Of a stretch of DNA of 64,000 nt, positions 25,564 through 34,899 are shown one piece after another. The stretch's first letter is position 1, and every line of letters starts with the position of its first letter. The stretch is from assembly GCA_029972225.1 (NCBI GenBank), contig CP124756.1, positions 186,001-250,000 on the forward strand, read 5' to 3'. Origin of the DNA: Candidatus Thiothrix putei. GTDB taxonomy: Bacteria > Pseudomonadota > Gammaproteobacteria > Thiotrichales > Thiotrichaceae. Both the position numbers and the translations under genes were made by a program. The notes beneath the pieces are model-generated. The model was not told the origin of the DNA, searched no databases, and saw only the letters and a program-made list of their open reading frames with translations.

Positions 25564-26388
25564 TTACTTCACCCACTGATCCACTAACACTTTGGCACGC
25601 CGTGCGTATTCGTCATACGCATACTGCCAAGCCTCACCCGTCAGTTCAGGGAAGTGCAGAAGCTGGCAATCTTGCGCCATGATTTCAGTATCCGCTAAAT
25701 AATAGCCGGTGTTGCGGTAGCGCCAAGTGAATTCTGCGCCGCCGCATTGCAGCTCATCGTTAGGAAACGCACGGTTTAACAGCAAACGGGTGCGGATTTC
25801 TTTGTAGCCTTGCTCCTTGTAGTGATTGACCACGTGCAGGCTGCCATCGCCTTCTGCCAGTACCCGGTATTGACCGTTCGCCCGTTTTTGCAAGACCCAG
25901 TAATGCGCTTCGGTATCGCCCTGCCGTAGTTTGACGCTTTCATCATCACTCAGGCACTGGATGGCGGAAAAGGCGACGACCCATTCTTGCGTGGTGGGTT
26001 TATCATCCAGCTCAAAGGGAACGCCTAACACCGGGCAATCCAAACGCTTGCGATTACTCACCTCCGTGTAGAAATCGGGGTAGCGCTTGCGGAATGGGTT
26101 GAGTGTGGTCTCGGCTGACAACGCCACGTTTAGCGCTGGTGTTATCGGGCGGAATACATTGTCGTGTTGTTCCCCCATTAAGTCCGCCTTGTTTTTGTAG
26201 AGCACCACCCAACCATTCGCATCGGGTAGCGAGGGAATCGCAGGCGGAAAGCGGGTTTCAAAGGCGGCTCTGTACCAACTGCTACCCAGTTTGATGGCTT
26301 GTTCCTGAGGTTCTGCGAAGCTGTTAACGCTGAAGCAGGTGCTCAGGGTAATCATGAATGCAATGAGCGTTTTTAGGTTACACACCAT
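25564..26388 (-). CDS. Hypothetical exported protein
   Basis: A 274-residue protein with a signal peptide (TLIAFMITLSTCFSVNSFA, residues about 7-25). The mature part is soluble with several Cys (LDCPVLGVP, AIQCLSD, LQCGG, AQDCQLLHF), which suggests disulfides in the periplasm. Motifs such as VHYWVLQKRANGQYRVLAEG-like stretches are not recognised. Convergent with cobO; probably its own transcription unit. The function is unknown. Confidence 0.6.
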   Translation of the reverse strand: MVCNLKTLIAFMITLSTCFSVNSFAEPQEQAIKLGSSWYRAAFETRFPPAIPSLPDANGWVVLYKNKADLMGEQHDNVFRPITPALNVALSAETTLNPFRKRYPDFYTEVSNRKRLDCPVLGVPFELDDKPTTQEWVVAFSAIQCLSDDESVKLRQGDTEAHYWVLQKRANGQYRVLAEGDGSLHVVNHYKEQGYKEIRTRLLLNRAFPNDELQCGGAEFTWRYRNTGYYLADTEIMAQDCQLLHFPELTGEAWQYAYDEYARRAKVLVDQWVK

Positions 26389-26421
26389 CCGTTTTATTAT
26401 CCTCCGTGATAATTCGATAAT

Positions 26422-27996
26422 TTAAGTGGCGACTTGGGCAAAACCCCGTTGTACCAGGGTATCCATCATAGCCTGCCATTGCGTGGGCGTCTGCGGATTT
26501 TGACGTTTTAACAGGGTATGCAGTTCCACCATATCGACGTCGCGGTAACAGCGCCCACTGGCTTGAATTTGACGGCGGAAATCGCGAGCAGGCGGCACAC
26601 CGAGAATCGTGTCGTACTGATAATAGCGGGTATCTGTTGGGTTGATGGCGGTTTTATTCTTGAAACCAATGATATAAATATTAGCGCCTCCCCCCAGTCG
26701 CAACGGATACAGGGCAATCTTATCATCCGCTAAGGGGCGGTTGTGGATGTCTGTATTCCCCAGGATAGAGCCGTTTAACATCCCGCTGATAGAAATGGTG
26801 TGTTGCCCGCCAATTTGCAGATGGTTATTGCGAATATGCAGGTTGCGGAATGCCCCATCCGACGCGAATATGCCTTGCAACGCGCCGTCAGAGTACAGCA
26901 AGTTGCCCGTAATGCTCACATTACTCATGACGGCTCCGCCATAACGGTCGATACCGTCCGGGGTACGGTCGGGGATTAACTGAAAAGCATCGCGGTGCGC
27001 CATGCGCAGGAACGGGAATACGCGGTAGGTGCGTCCGCGTTGCTGCTGGTATTGGTTGATGCTATTGACCAATTTGTCAAAGTCTTGGGCAAAGAGGGAA
27101 TACACCGTGTCATCCACGGCGATTAAGTCCCCCACCGTTAAATTGCCTTGGCTGTTGACTTGCATAAAGTCGCGGATGAAAAAGGTTTGCCCCATGCGTC
27201 GCCCGCTCAGATTCAGGCTGGGGAAGCGGCGTTTCTCCTGATCATTGACGACGGGTAAGCGTTTATACAGATCTTGGGCTTGGGTTTGGTTGCGAATCCA
27301 GTGCAAGGGGGCGCTATTGTTGGTTCTGACGACCGTGTAAGCCGCTGTTTTGGGATCATTGGCGGGAATCTTGGAAGCACTGTATTTGCCTTCCAATAAT
27401 TCTTTGAGGATGGCATTGTGAGCGTAATCCTGATTGCCGTTGGTGTTGAAGGTGTCCGCTAAGTTGCTGATAAAGTCGTTGCTGTTCGTGGCAGGTGGCG
27501 GAGTGGCAGGTGCAGGCGTCACGGGCGTAGGCTGTGCCGGGGTTGGTGTGACAGGTGCAGGCCGGACGGGTGTTGGTGGTGGGGTAACGGGGGAAGGCGT
27601 TGTGGTATTTATGGCTTTCAGTCGAGCTTGCTCGGCTTCGAGATTTTGCAGTTCACGTGCCCATTCGTTGATTTTTGCCGCATTATTAACGCGTTGGTAT
27701 TCTGTTAACATTTTGTTGGCGTACTGTATTTTATACGGCAGTTCATTCAGGCGTTTGCGGATTTCTTCAGGGGTCATGCTGGGGGCGGGCGGCGCATTCA
27801 GCCATTCGGTTAAGCGTTTGGATTCGGCGTTGTAATAATCACGGCGTTCACGCCATAACGTTGCGGAGGCTTGGTTGCTGGCTTTTAGCGCTTCTCGCAT
27901 CTTGGTGTCAGCGTCTTTTGCTAAGCCATTGAGTTCCAGAATTTTGTTTTTAACAACGGTGCGATTATCGGTGTTACTGGTGGTGGTTTGTGGCAT
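26422..27996 (-). CDS. Hypothetical protein: coiled coil, proline-rich linker, possible beta-helix
   Basis: A 524-residue protein. ATG 27996 is chosen because GGGGAG lies 8-13 bases upstream. Residues about 10-130 are helical, charged coiled coil. Residues about 132-172 are a Pro/Thr/Ala/Val linker of repeated PTPV- and PAPVT-like units. The rest contains short repeats of beta-helix character (VSITGNLLYSDGALQGIF, NLHIRNNHLQIGG, NGSILGNTDIHN). There is no signal peptide. It is not recognised; large scaffold, adhesin or phage-tail-like roles are all open. Confidence 0.55.
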   Translation of the reverse strand: MPQTTTSNTDNRTVVKNKILELNGLAKDADTKMREALKASNQASATLWRERRDYYNAESKRLTEWLNAPPAPSMTPEEIRKRLNELPYKIQYANKMLTEYQRVNNAAKINEWARELQNLEAEQARLKAINTTTPSPVTPPPTPVRPAPVTPTPAQPTPVTPAPATPPPATNSNDFISNLADTFNTNGNQDYAHNAILKELLEGKYSASKIPANDPKTAAYTVVRTNNSAPLHWIRNQTQAQDLYKRLPVVNDQEKRRFPSLNLSGRRMGQTFFIRDFMQVNSQGNLTVGDLIAVDDTVYSLFAQDFDKLVNSINQYQQQRGRTYRVFPFLRMAHRDAFQLIPDRTPDGIDRYGGAVMSNVSITGNLLYSDGALQGIFASDGAFRNLHIRNNHLQIGGQHTISISGMLNGSILGNTDIHNRPLADDKIALYPLRLGGGANIYIIGFKNKTAINPTDTRYYQYDTILGVPPARDFRRQIQASGRCYRDVDMVELHTLLKRQNPQTPTQWQAMMDTLVQRGFAQVAT

Positions 27997-28123
27997 GGTT
28001 GAACTCCCCAAGTGTTATTTTGACCTATCCGGTGAATGAGGTGCGACAGGCTGTGTTATTTAATTCTAGTGTAAAATAGACCTCTCGTTAGGAAAAATGT
28101 GCCGTTTATTTTTGTGTTCTGTG

Positions 28124-28855
28124 CTAAGTCAGTATTAAGGCCGCACCTGTCAGCCATAACATTTCCCCGCTTTCGACGCTTGCCCCGGCGGTATCGCCCG
28201 TACAGCCTTGTAAACGTTGCAACATTAGGCGGCGTAATAACCAAAATCCTAATAGCATCAGGAGGATGCCAGCAGTGGAGATTGCTAATCCGAGCAGCAA
28301 GCCAGCCGCCGTGATCCACCCGGCTGTCTGACGCGGTAAATGTTGTGTCACCTCACTTGCCAAGCCACCAGCCCGTACATACGGCGTGGTTAAAAAGAGC
28401 AGCAAAATTAAGATACGCCCTAATAGCGGGGCAAATACGATCACCAGCCACTGTTGGTGTGCAATCAATACGCTTAACGCGGCGAATTTCAACAGCAATA
28501 CCCCGACCAAAGCAATCACCCCGGCTGCCCCGACCAGCGGGTCTTTGAGAATACGGTGGGTTTTTTCCTCATCGCCAAAGCCGCCGAGCCATGCATCGGC
28601 ACTGTCTGCCAGCCCATCCAGATGCAGTCCGCCGGTAATGGCTGCCCACAGCACAGTGAGAATTGCCGCCAGCAACAACGGCGATGCATGGGGAAAGACC
28701 AGCCATGGCACGCACAGCAAACCACCGATTACTAAACCCACCAAGGGGTAGAACAGCGCTGCCCGACCAAAATCAGGTGCTTCCAGTTTGCCCAGATCGG
28801 GGACGGGGAGACGGGTGAGGAAGGATAGGGCGAGTAGGAGGTGTTGAAACTTCAT
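28124..28855 (-). CDS. cobS: Adenosylcobinamide-GDP ribazoletransferase CobS
   Basis: A 243-residue polytopic membrane enzyme that joins adenosylcobinamide-GDP to alpha-ribazole, the last step of the nucleotide-loop pathway. The signature GGLHLDGLADSADAWLGG and DPLVGAAGVIALV are intact. Its start overlaps the hipA stop (ATGA at 28852-28855). The other loop genes cobU, cobT and cobC are about 16 kb away on the same strand. Confidence 0.93.
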   Translation of the reverse strand: MKFQHLLLALSFLTRLPVPDLGKLEAPDFGRAALFYPLVGLVIGGLLCVPWLVFPHASPLLLAAILTVLWAAITGGLHLDGLADSADAWLGGFGDEEKTHRILKDPLVGAAGVIALVGVLLLKFAALSVLIAHQQWLVIVFAPLLGRILILLLFLTTPYVRAGGLASEVTQHLPRQTAGWITAAGLLLGLAISTAGILLMLLGFWLLRRLMLQRLQGCTGDTAGASVESGEMLWLTGAALILT

Positions 28856-30150
28856 CCTGTTAGCTGTTTAACCATATCGTGAATAATGAGATAAACAATA
28901 GTCCGCAAACAGCGACTTTCCCCAACAAAAAAGTGTGCTAAAGCGGGGTGTTGCTGTAATAACACGCGGTTTTCCTGTTCAATGTCTAGCAGCAATTGTT
29001 TAGCTGCTGGTTTGATACGCTTTAGTTGAAAATCCAACAAACGTTCACAAGTAGCCATTTGAATACCCAATACGGCTCCGGCTTCTAATAATGTCGCTCG
29101 CTTGATTTCTGCGAAGGTGTGTTTGTCGAATAACGGCCATGCCAGTGAGGTGTGCGGCCAGACATCGCGCCCCAGCGCTTTAGTGTCGTATACCGCGATT
29201 GCCAACAGGTCGTAGTGTGGAGCAAGGCTGATACCGTGTTTTCCCATCAAAAAGGATAGGTTTTTCAGGTGTGCATCACTATTGCCCACCAAAACATTGA
29301 ACACCAGCCAAGAATACAACCGTAAACGGGCAGCAGCAGGAGCATGACAACGCTCAGCCAATGTGTGTAAGCGTTCTATACTGGCATGGGTGTATTTGAA
29401 TTGGCGATTAACATCCAATAGTTGGCACGCATCCAGTACGTGTAAGCGTTCTACATGGTTGGTGGTGATTTGTCGGTCAAAACGTTCAATCAGGTACACT
29501 GGCTCCGGCACATAATGCCTAGTGACATTGGGTACAGGAATATTGAGTGCTTTTGCCAAGCGCATGGTGAAAAACTCATTAATGACGCTGTGTGCATACG
29601 TTTTATCAGGGTGATCCGGTTTCAAAATATGTGTAGAGGGTGTGTTGCCGATTGGCTCGAACAATTGCCCTGCACGTAATACAACGGGTAATTTGTGTTG
29701 TGCACCCGCTAGTGACATGCGCTTGGCTGCGCCTGTGGATAATGAAACGGTAGGTAAGCGTTGGATGCGCTCATGCAAACTAGCATCACTGAGTGGTCGC
29801 TCTCCAGATTCCGTTATTGGGTCTTGTTCTGAGCGTAAGATTAGTGAACCGGCTGACTCTGCCCCGTAATACGCCAGCAACCCGAAGTTATCCGCAAGGT
29901 CGAGTCTAGCATCACGTGCCAGTAAGGTGCGTGCGCCTTCTTCAGGCAGTAAATTATCGAAAAACCATTGCACACTGCGCTGTGAGCTGCCATCCAGATG
30001 TGGTAAAAGTTGAAGCGGTAGTGCCGGGCTAATGGCGTATCCATCCGCTGCCGTCACCCAGTCGTCAGCGTAAGTAAACGACCAGATACCGTTTTCATCG
30101 CGTAATTCACCAATTCGACGGGTATTGATGTAAACCTGCAACGTTCTCAT
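28852..30150 (-). CDS. hipA: HipA-type serine/threonine kinase toxin
   Basis: A 432-residue HipA with the N-terminal domain (TLQVYINTRRIGELRDENG) and the kinase-like core: LAGAQHKLPVVL, THILKPD, YLIERFDR, catalytic VGNSDAHLKNLSFL and the DFG-equivalent APHYDLLAI. In E. coli HipA phosphorylates glutamyl-tRNA synthetase and causes persistence. It overlaps hipB by four bases. Unusually its stop overlaps the start of cobS. All catalytic residues look intact. Confidence 0.93.
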   Translation of the reverse strand: MRTLQVYINTRRIGELRDENGIWSFTYADDWVTAADGYAISPALPLQLLPHLDGSSQRSVQWFFDNLLPEEGARTLLARDARLDLADNFGLLAYYGAESAGSLILRSEQDPITESGERPLSDASLHERIQRLPTVSLSTGAAKRMSLAGAQHKLPVVLRAGQLFEPIGNTPSTHILKPDHPDKTYAHSVINEFFTMRLAKALNIPVPNVTRHYVPEPVYLIERFDRQITTNHVERLHVLDACQLLDVNRQFKYTHASIERLHTLAERCHAPAAARLRLYSWLVFNVLVGNSDAHLKNLSFLMGKHGISLAPHYDLLAIAVYDTKALGRDVWPHTSLAWPLFDKHTFAEIKRATLLEAGAVLGIQMATCERLLDFQLKRIKPAAKQLLLDIEQENRVLLQQHPALAHFFVGESRCLRTIVYLIIHDMVKQLTG

Positions 30151-30416
30151 GATTTCGCTGTTGTAGTGCGTTGCAAAGTGGCGTATCGCTTAGCAACATC
30201 GTCTGTTACATTCACTTGCAGAACCAAACCTAAGCCGTGCAAGACTTTCAAAAGTTTGTCTAAACGAACGCCGGGTGCACCGTTTTCCAGTCCGCTTAGA
30301 AACATATCGGAAACGCCAATGGCTCCTGCAGCGTCATCTTGCCGCAAGCCTTGTGCTTTACGTGCAGCGCGTACTAAGCGCCCAATCTCTTGGGGAGTGG
30401 ATACAGTAATGGGCAT
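30147..30416 (-). CDS. hipB: HipB-type antitoxin
   Basis: An 89-residue XRE helix-turn-helix protein (EIGRLVRAARKAQGLRQDDA, SDMFLSGLENGAPGVRLDKL). It neutralises HipA and represses its own promoter. The gene lies immediately upstream of hipA with a four-base overlap. Two palindromes directly upstream fit HipB operators. Confidence 0.9.
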   Translation of the reverse strand: MPITVSTPQEIGRLVRAARKAQGLRQDDAAGAIGVSDMFLSGLENGAPGVRLDKLLKVLHGLGLVLQVNVTDDVAKRYATLQRTTTAKS

Positions 30417-30425
30417 GGGTATTCC

Positions 30426-30502
30426 TATAATCCTAACAGTTATTCGGATTATAGAAGCGCCAACCTATTTCCCCAATAAAATCCTAACAATTATTAGGAT
30501 TT
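30426..30502. promoter_or_regulatory. Pair of HipB-type operators
   Basis: Two palindromes: TATAATCC-N12-GGATTATA at 30426-30453, and 30479-30502 with arms AAATCCTAA and TTAGGATTT. Both share ATCCTAACA(A/G)TTATT, and their spacing resembles the E. coli hip operator array (TATCC-N8-GGATA). They lie 10 and 63 bases upstream of hipB. Confidence 0.7.
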
Positions 30503-30633
30503 TTTTATTCCAGTATCGTGGTTCAATCGTCAAAAAACCGCAATCCAGTTTCTCACTTGCCACGTAATACCCCAAGACAGGTTTGTAAAAAGCCGCGTAA
30601 CCACGATGACAACGAGAAACTGGAGAGCCACCC

Positions 30634-32493
30634 ATGAATAGCCAAAGCCTAAAATTATCCCCTTACCCGCTGGTCAGTGGGGTCAGTGTGTTGCTGGCTG
30701 CCTTGCTTACCGGTTGTAATAACAGTAGCAGCACTTCGGTTGCTGCCAGCGACGGTACAACTGCCACACCAGAAACCCCGGCGGTTTCCCCCGTCGCCTT
30801 GGGCAAAACCGTCTTCAGCTACGAAACCTTCGGCAATGAACGTTTCTGGACGGATGCGATGCGCTTGCCGCAAGGCTTGGCGGGCGCAGGCGTCACCCCG
30901 CTGGATGCCCTGAATCTGGGGCTGAACGTAAATGTCGAAGCCCTATCGCCGGGGACAGCCACCGCCTTAGTCGGCGCATTGGATCAAATCAAGGCAGGCA
31001 CATCCCCCAACGATACCGTGCTGGCCAAGCCGGAAGTGACCCTTGCCTTGATCAATGAAGGCGCAGTCATCGGGGTTGTACCCTTCGATGCGGCAGGCCA
31101 GCGCAAACCCTTGGGCAGTGATCCCGCGTTCAAAAATGACAGTGTTTTCAACCCGCTGGTCGGCGACCGCATCGGGGTATCGTGCTCTTTGTGCCATGCC
31201 GCCACCGATAATTCCGTCGTGCCCGCAGGCTTTGCAGGTCCCGGTTCGGTTGGCAAACAAGTCGATGGCGTGATTGCAGAAAAGCTGGATGTTGGGGCAA
31301 TTTTTGCCGCAGCCGAAAACCCGCTGGCGTATTTGCCGTTCCTGCAACTCGCGTATGACGCGCTGGGCGATGCAACCTTGGGGCGTGGCAGTTTCGCCGG
31401 TATTAAAAGCAGCGATTCGATTGCGGATCAAACCGCCGCTGCCCGCGCATACCTGACAGGCATGACCGCTGAAGGCTTGCGCCATTACCCAATCAGTTCG
31501 TTTGACGCGACCCCGGATGGTATCGGTAACGCCACCTACATCCCGCCGTTTTTCCGTACCGACCTTGCCGCGCCGTGGGGTAGCAGTGGCGCATTTGAGA
31601 AGCTGGATGATTTCAACAATCTGGTATACACCGTGGCACTCGACCCGACCAGTTTGCTGACCAAAGACGGGCGAGCTTTCCTGAATTTCCTCGCAGGGCC
31701 GGTGGGGGATGAAATTGCTGAACGTTATGAAACGGTATTGCGGGCAACGAATGTGATTCCCGATGCCACGACTTCCGACACCATCAAGCCGTTTGTGACC
31801 GCAAATGCCACCGGCATGGCGGCAGGTTCGCCGACCGGCCCCGTGGGTTTGCGGGTGGATGAGAGCAAATTGCAGGCATTGCGGGCGTACACCGATCAAT
31901 TGCAATCGCCTGCTGCTCCGGCGGGTTTGAATCCTGAAAAAGTGGCGTTGGGCGAACAGATTTTCATGATGCCACGCGCTGCGGGTGGGGCAAATTGCAT
32001 TGCCTGCCATACTGCACCGGATAAGGCGGTGGAAAGTTTTGTGCGCCCCTTGGAACAAATGTACCGCCCTTACAGCAACAATCTGCTGACCTTGCTGGAT
32101 CGTTCGGAAAAAGGCATTACCAATATCCAGAAAACGCTGGCAGGGGCTGACCCGAATTACGACCTGTCACTGGTGGTGTTGGATGCGAGTATTCGCGGCG
32201 AGCCAGAGAGTGCGCCGGGGTCAAAACCGGGTTACGCCAAGCCGTTGTTGCTGGACTTGAATGCCAAGGATGATTTCCTGCATGACGGCTCGGTTGGCGG
32301 GGCAACTGCGGCGGCAGGTTTGAACAAACTGCTTGACCCGGCACGTGGCACCGAATCACCGCATCCGTTCTACTTTCCGGGCTTGAGTGCCACGGGTGAG
32401 CTGCAATTGGGGCCGTATCTGGGCGATGGTGATGGCAGTGCCGGGCGTGAAGCGTTGACCGAATACTTGCGTAGCCGTACCACTCAACAATAA
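30634..32493 (+). CDS. Di-haem c-type cytochrome lipoprotein
   Basis: A 619-residue exported lipoprotein: lipobox LLTGC with Cys28. Two haem c sites, CSLCH (residues 184-188) and CIACH (455-459), are far apart, so each sits in its own domain. The C-terminal region DDFLHDGSVGGATAAAGLNKL resembles cytochrome c peroxidase/MauG-type di-haem proteins, but the spacing and length differ, and I do not assign an enzyme name. It probably faces the periplasm. A strong terminator follows. Confidence 0.75.
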   Translation: MNSQSLKLSPYPLVSGVSVLLAALLTGCNNSSSTSVAASDGTTATPETPAVSPVALGKTVFSYETFGNERFWTDAMRLPQGLAGAGVTPLDALNLGLNVNVEALSPGTATALVGALDQIKAGTSPNDTVLAKPEVTLALINEGAVIGVVPFDAAGQRKPLGSDPAFKNDSVFNPLVGDRIGVSCSLCHAATDNSVVPAGFAGPGSVGKQVDGVIAEKLDVGAIFAAAENPLAYLPFLQLAYDALGDATLGRGSFAGIKSSDSIADQTAAARAYLTGMTAEGLRHYPISSFDATPDGIGNATYIPPFFRTDLAAPWGSSGAFEKLDDFNNLVYTVALDPTSLLTKDGRAFLNFLAGPVGDEIAERYETVLRATNVIPDATTSDTIKPFVTANATGMAAGSPTGPVGLRVDESKLQALRAYTDQLQSPAAPAGLNPEKVALGEQIFMMPRAAGGANCIACHTAPDKAVESFVRPLEQMYRPYSNNLLTLLDRSEKGITNIQKTLAGADPNYDLSLVVLDASIRGEPESAPGSKPGYAKPLLLDLNAKDDFLHDGSVGGATAAAGLNKLLDPARGTESPHPFYFPGLSATGELQLGPYLGDGDGSAGREALTEYLRSRTTQQ

Positions 32494-32537
32494 GCGTTCC
32501 GCAACACACTCCCCTGGCTGTCATGGCTGGGGTTTTA

Positions 32538-32580
32538 AAGCCTGACAGGATTCCCCCTCATCCGTCAGGCTTATTTTTTT
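32538..32580 (+). terminator. Rho-independent terminator after the cytochrome gene
   Basis: A perfect 9-bp stem, AAGCCTGAC (32538-32546) with GTCAGGCTT (32564-32572), followed by ATTTTTTT. Confidence 0.85.
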
Positions 32581-32641
32581 AAAATTCGGGATAGAATGCC
32601 CCTGTGCTAGACTCACGGAATCGTTTTGCGGGAGAGCATGA

Positions 32642-33223
32642 ATGGCACACGATCAGGCCGAACTTTACCCTTTGCTGGCACAAGTGCAGCGGGGTGATCA
32701 ACAGGCATTGGGCAGTTTTTACGATGCAACCGTGGGCAGGGTGTATGCCATTGCGCTCAAAGTCACCGCGAATCCGGCGTTGGCGGAAGAGATTGTCAGC
32801 GATGTGTATTGGCAAGTGTGGCGTGCAGCGGGCAGTTACAGCGCCGAACGTGCTACCCCGCTGGCATGGTTGTTGATGATGGCACACAGCCGTGCGATTG
32901 ACGCGCTGCGCAAAGAGTCTGCCACCACCAAACAGCAAGTGGAATTGAGCGATGATTTCGAGGCAGCCGACCCCGATACGCCCAACCCGCTCGATTTAAC
33001 CTTGACGGTGGAAGCGGACAGTGCCTTGCAAACCGCCTTGCAATTGTTGGATGCACCGCAACGCCAATTGATTGCCTTGGCGTTTTATCGCGGCATGAGC
33101 CATCAGGAAATCGCCGCGCATACCGGCGAACCGTTAGGGACAATCAAAACACAGTTACGGCGGGCGCAAGCGATTTTACGCGCCGCCTTAGCGGATTCTT
33201 TTCCAGACAGAGGTGTGTCATGA
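32642..33223 (+). CDS. ECF-type RNA polymerase sigma factor
   Basis: A 193-residue sigma factor with region 2 (AIALKVTANPALAEEIVSDV, WQVWRAAGSY) and region 4 (APQRQLIALAFYRGMSHQEI, GTIKTQLRRAQAILRAAL). It overlaps a ChrR-like gene by four bases (ATGA at 33220-33223), the arrangement of the RpoE/ChrR singlet-oxygen systems. Its targets are not visible in the window. Confidence 0.92.
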   Translation: MAHDQAELYPLLAQVQRGDQQALGSFYDATVGRVYAIALKVTANPALAEEIVSDVYWQVWRAAGSYSAERATPLAWLLMMAHSRAIDALRKESATTKQQVELSDDFEAADPDTPNPLDLTLTVEADSALQTALQLLDAPQRQLIALAFYRGMSHQEIAAHTGEPLGTIKTQLRRAQAILRAALADSFPDRGVS

Positions 33224-33699
33224 ACAGCAATGACGACAACAAGGTAATGACAGACGCATTGGACGCGGACGTAGCAGCATTATTGGCAGAACACCACGCC
33301 AGTGCGACCGTGCCTGCCGCGCTGAAGCTGCGGATGCGCACCGCTATGCTGGAAAAAGTGGCGGCAGAAAGCGCGTGCCTGACACCCGGTTTCCAAACCA
33401 TTCGGGCGGCTGAAGGGGAATGGATACATGCTGTCCCCGGTGCAGCAATCAAAATCTTGCACCAAAGTGCGCATTCCCCCGTGGTCACGTATTTGGCGCG
33501 GTTAGAACCGGGCTTTGAAATGCCGGGGCATCCGCACCCCTATGATGAAGAGTGCATTATGCTCGAAGGCGAAATGTGGTTGGGGGACTTGCACCTCAAA
33601 GCCGGTGATTACCACTTTGCCGCCAAGGGTGTGTTACATGGCAAGTTGCGGACAGAAACCGGCGCGTTGGTGTTTCAGAAAGGGGCATTGCCGGTTTAA
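33220..33699 (+). CDS. ChrR-like anti-sigma factor with cupin domain
   Basis: A 159-residue protein. The C-terminal cupin has metal-binding-type motifs (PGHPHPYDEECIMLEGEMW, LKAGDYHFAAKG) as in ChrR. The helical N-terminus is the expected sigma-binding part, but the His/Cys zinc site of classic ChrR is not evident. It is translationally coupled to the sigma gene, so it is very likely its anti-sigma partner. Confidence 0.82.
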   Translation: MNSNDDNKVMTDALDADVAALLAEHHASATVPAALKLRMRTAMLEKVAAESACLTPGFQTIRAAEGEWIHAVPGAAIKILHQSAHSPVVTYLARLEPGFEMPGHPHPYDEECIMLEGEMWLGDLHLKAGDYHFAAKGVLHGKLRTETGALVFQKGALPV

Positions 33700-33784
33700 A
33701 GTGGCATTGTGTTTGCCTATTGGCTAAGGTTTTTCACTTTTTTGGCTATGTACACGCGGAAAGGTTAGGAAGTTTTTGACCCGT

Positions 33785-33806
33785 GCCCTGAGCGTAGTCG
33801 AAGGGC
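33785..33806. repeat. Short palindromic repeat of the CCTGAGCGNAGTCGAAGG type
   Basis: GCCCT and AGGGC arms enclose GAGCGTAGTCGA. This palindrome is scattered in many bacterial intergenic regions. Only one copy was noticed here. Confidence 0.6.
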
Positions 33807-33818
33807 AGACCCGATACC

Positions 33819-34100
33819 TCAATCAGCTTTTCCGCCTTTCTTGTTCGCACCCAGCAGTTTAGCGTCCTGCAATTTGCGCCCAAATTCATCATCCTGCGCT
33901 ACGTTGGCAAGGTCTTCCGCCAGATTCAGTGCTGCCAACATAGTCAGGTAGTGACCGATGGAAACACCAGCATCCCCCTTTTCAATTTTACGCAGGGTGA
34001 TTGGGCTGATACCGGTGCGTTCGCTGATCAGTTTCTGGGTAAGCTGGCGGCGTTTGCGTGCCAACTCGCGGCGGCGGATATTGCGGCGAAAATTTACCAA
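33819..34100 (-). CDS. XRE-family helix-turn-helix regulator
   Basis: A 93-residue protein with one helix-turn-helix (RRQLTQKLISERTGISPITL, RKIEKGDAGVSIGHYLTML). The only start is TTG 34100, overlapping the stop of the NYN frame. It resembles antitoxin-type regulators usually placed before hipA-like genes, but no such gene follows. The first bases of the gene (34059-34083) match, on the opposite strand, the start of the HIT gene over 25 bp. Confidence 0.75.
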   Translation of the reverse strand: MVNFRRNIRRRELARKRRQLTQKLISERTGISPITLRKIEKGDAGVSIGHYLTMLAALNLAEDLANVAQDDEFGRKLQDAKLLGANKKGGKAD

Positions 34101-34758
34101 CTGCTTGGCTTGGTAATGGATGTTCCGGGTATCTTATGAGGCAATTGTGCTTGTGCCATATCGTCCAACTTAAGCACTTTCACCCAATGGGATAAGGCTT
34201 TCAGTTCCTTGCAGATATGCCGATGATCAGAGCTGGCAATCGGCGTGACCAAACCCACTCGCACAGCGGGGCAATGCTGGCGAATTGCCTTCAATGCTCC
34301 TTCTATGTCGCTGTCATTGCTGCATAACACCACTTGTTCACATTGCCCAAGAAATACTGCTGTCAGCATATCACTGGCAATGTTCACGTCGGTTTTTTTC
34401 TCAGTCAGCGTAATAACCCTTGCCATCGTCAACTCTGGTGCTGCCGGAATCGGTTCTGCAAGGCGCAGAATCGGAGTGCTTTTAACCAGTTTCCCTTCAA
34501 AGATAGCAATCTTTTCTGGGTGTAATTTGCGTAATGCTTGCAGGTATTGCCGTTGGCGTTGAGGGGATGCGGGATCATCGCACAACAAACCCAATACCGG
34601 GCGGTGTAATAACGCACTTCCAGTAATTCTGTTTCTGGCAACAAGAGGCGTTCTTGGAATAGCTTGAAAATATCCAGCCACTTGTAAGGTGTGTGCCGCA
34701 CTATGCCGTAATACAAGTTGTAGCCGTCAATGAAAACGATGGTTCGCAAAATATTCAT
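34094..34758 (-). pseudogene. NYN-domain (PIN-like, LabA/DUF88) ribonuclease, frameshifted
   Basis: The N-terminal part (MNILRTIVFIDGYNLYYGIV, from ATG 34758) is in one frame. The rest (VLGLLCDDPASPQRQRQYL ... VVLCSNDSDIEGALKAIRQ ... VGLVTPIA) is in another. The switch is at about 34596-34600, where one extra C on the plus strand would restore YYTARVLGLL. The NYN acidic residues (FIDGYN, SNDSD) are otherwise present. The C-terminus overlaps the XRE gene, so the two were a pair. A sequencing error is possible. Confidence 0.7.
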
Positions 34759-34773
34759 TCTCCAGAAATGACA

Positions 34774-34793
34774 AAGCCGCCCGAAGGCGGCTT
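34774..34793. terminator. Stable hairpin upstream of the NYN gene
   Basis: AAGCCGCC and GGCGGCTT form a perfect 8-bp stem with a 4-base loop (TTCG when read on the minus strand, where TTTGTC follows). It may end a transcript arriving from the right, or shape the NYN leader. Confidence 0.4.
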
Positions 34794-34899
34794 GCCGCCC
34801 CAAGAGCATTTGACCTAGCCAAACGGTCAAGGGGAGAGTCGTGTTTCTATGATAGGATATTGTAACCGTAACTACAATGCCCAGTTTTCCTCAGCTTAA

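Noticed and set aside
30967..32058. A 363-codon open frame on the minus strand
   Set aside because: It is antisense to the di-haem cytochrome lipoprotein, which has a signal peptide and two haem motifs. It has no recognisable domain.
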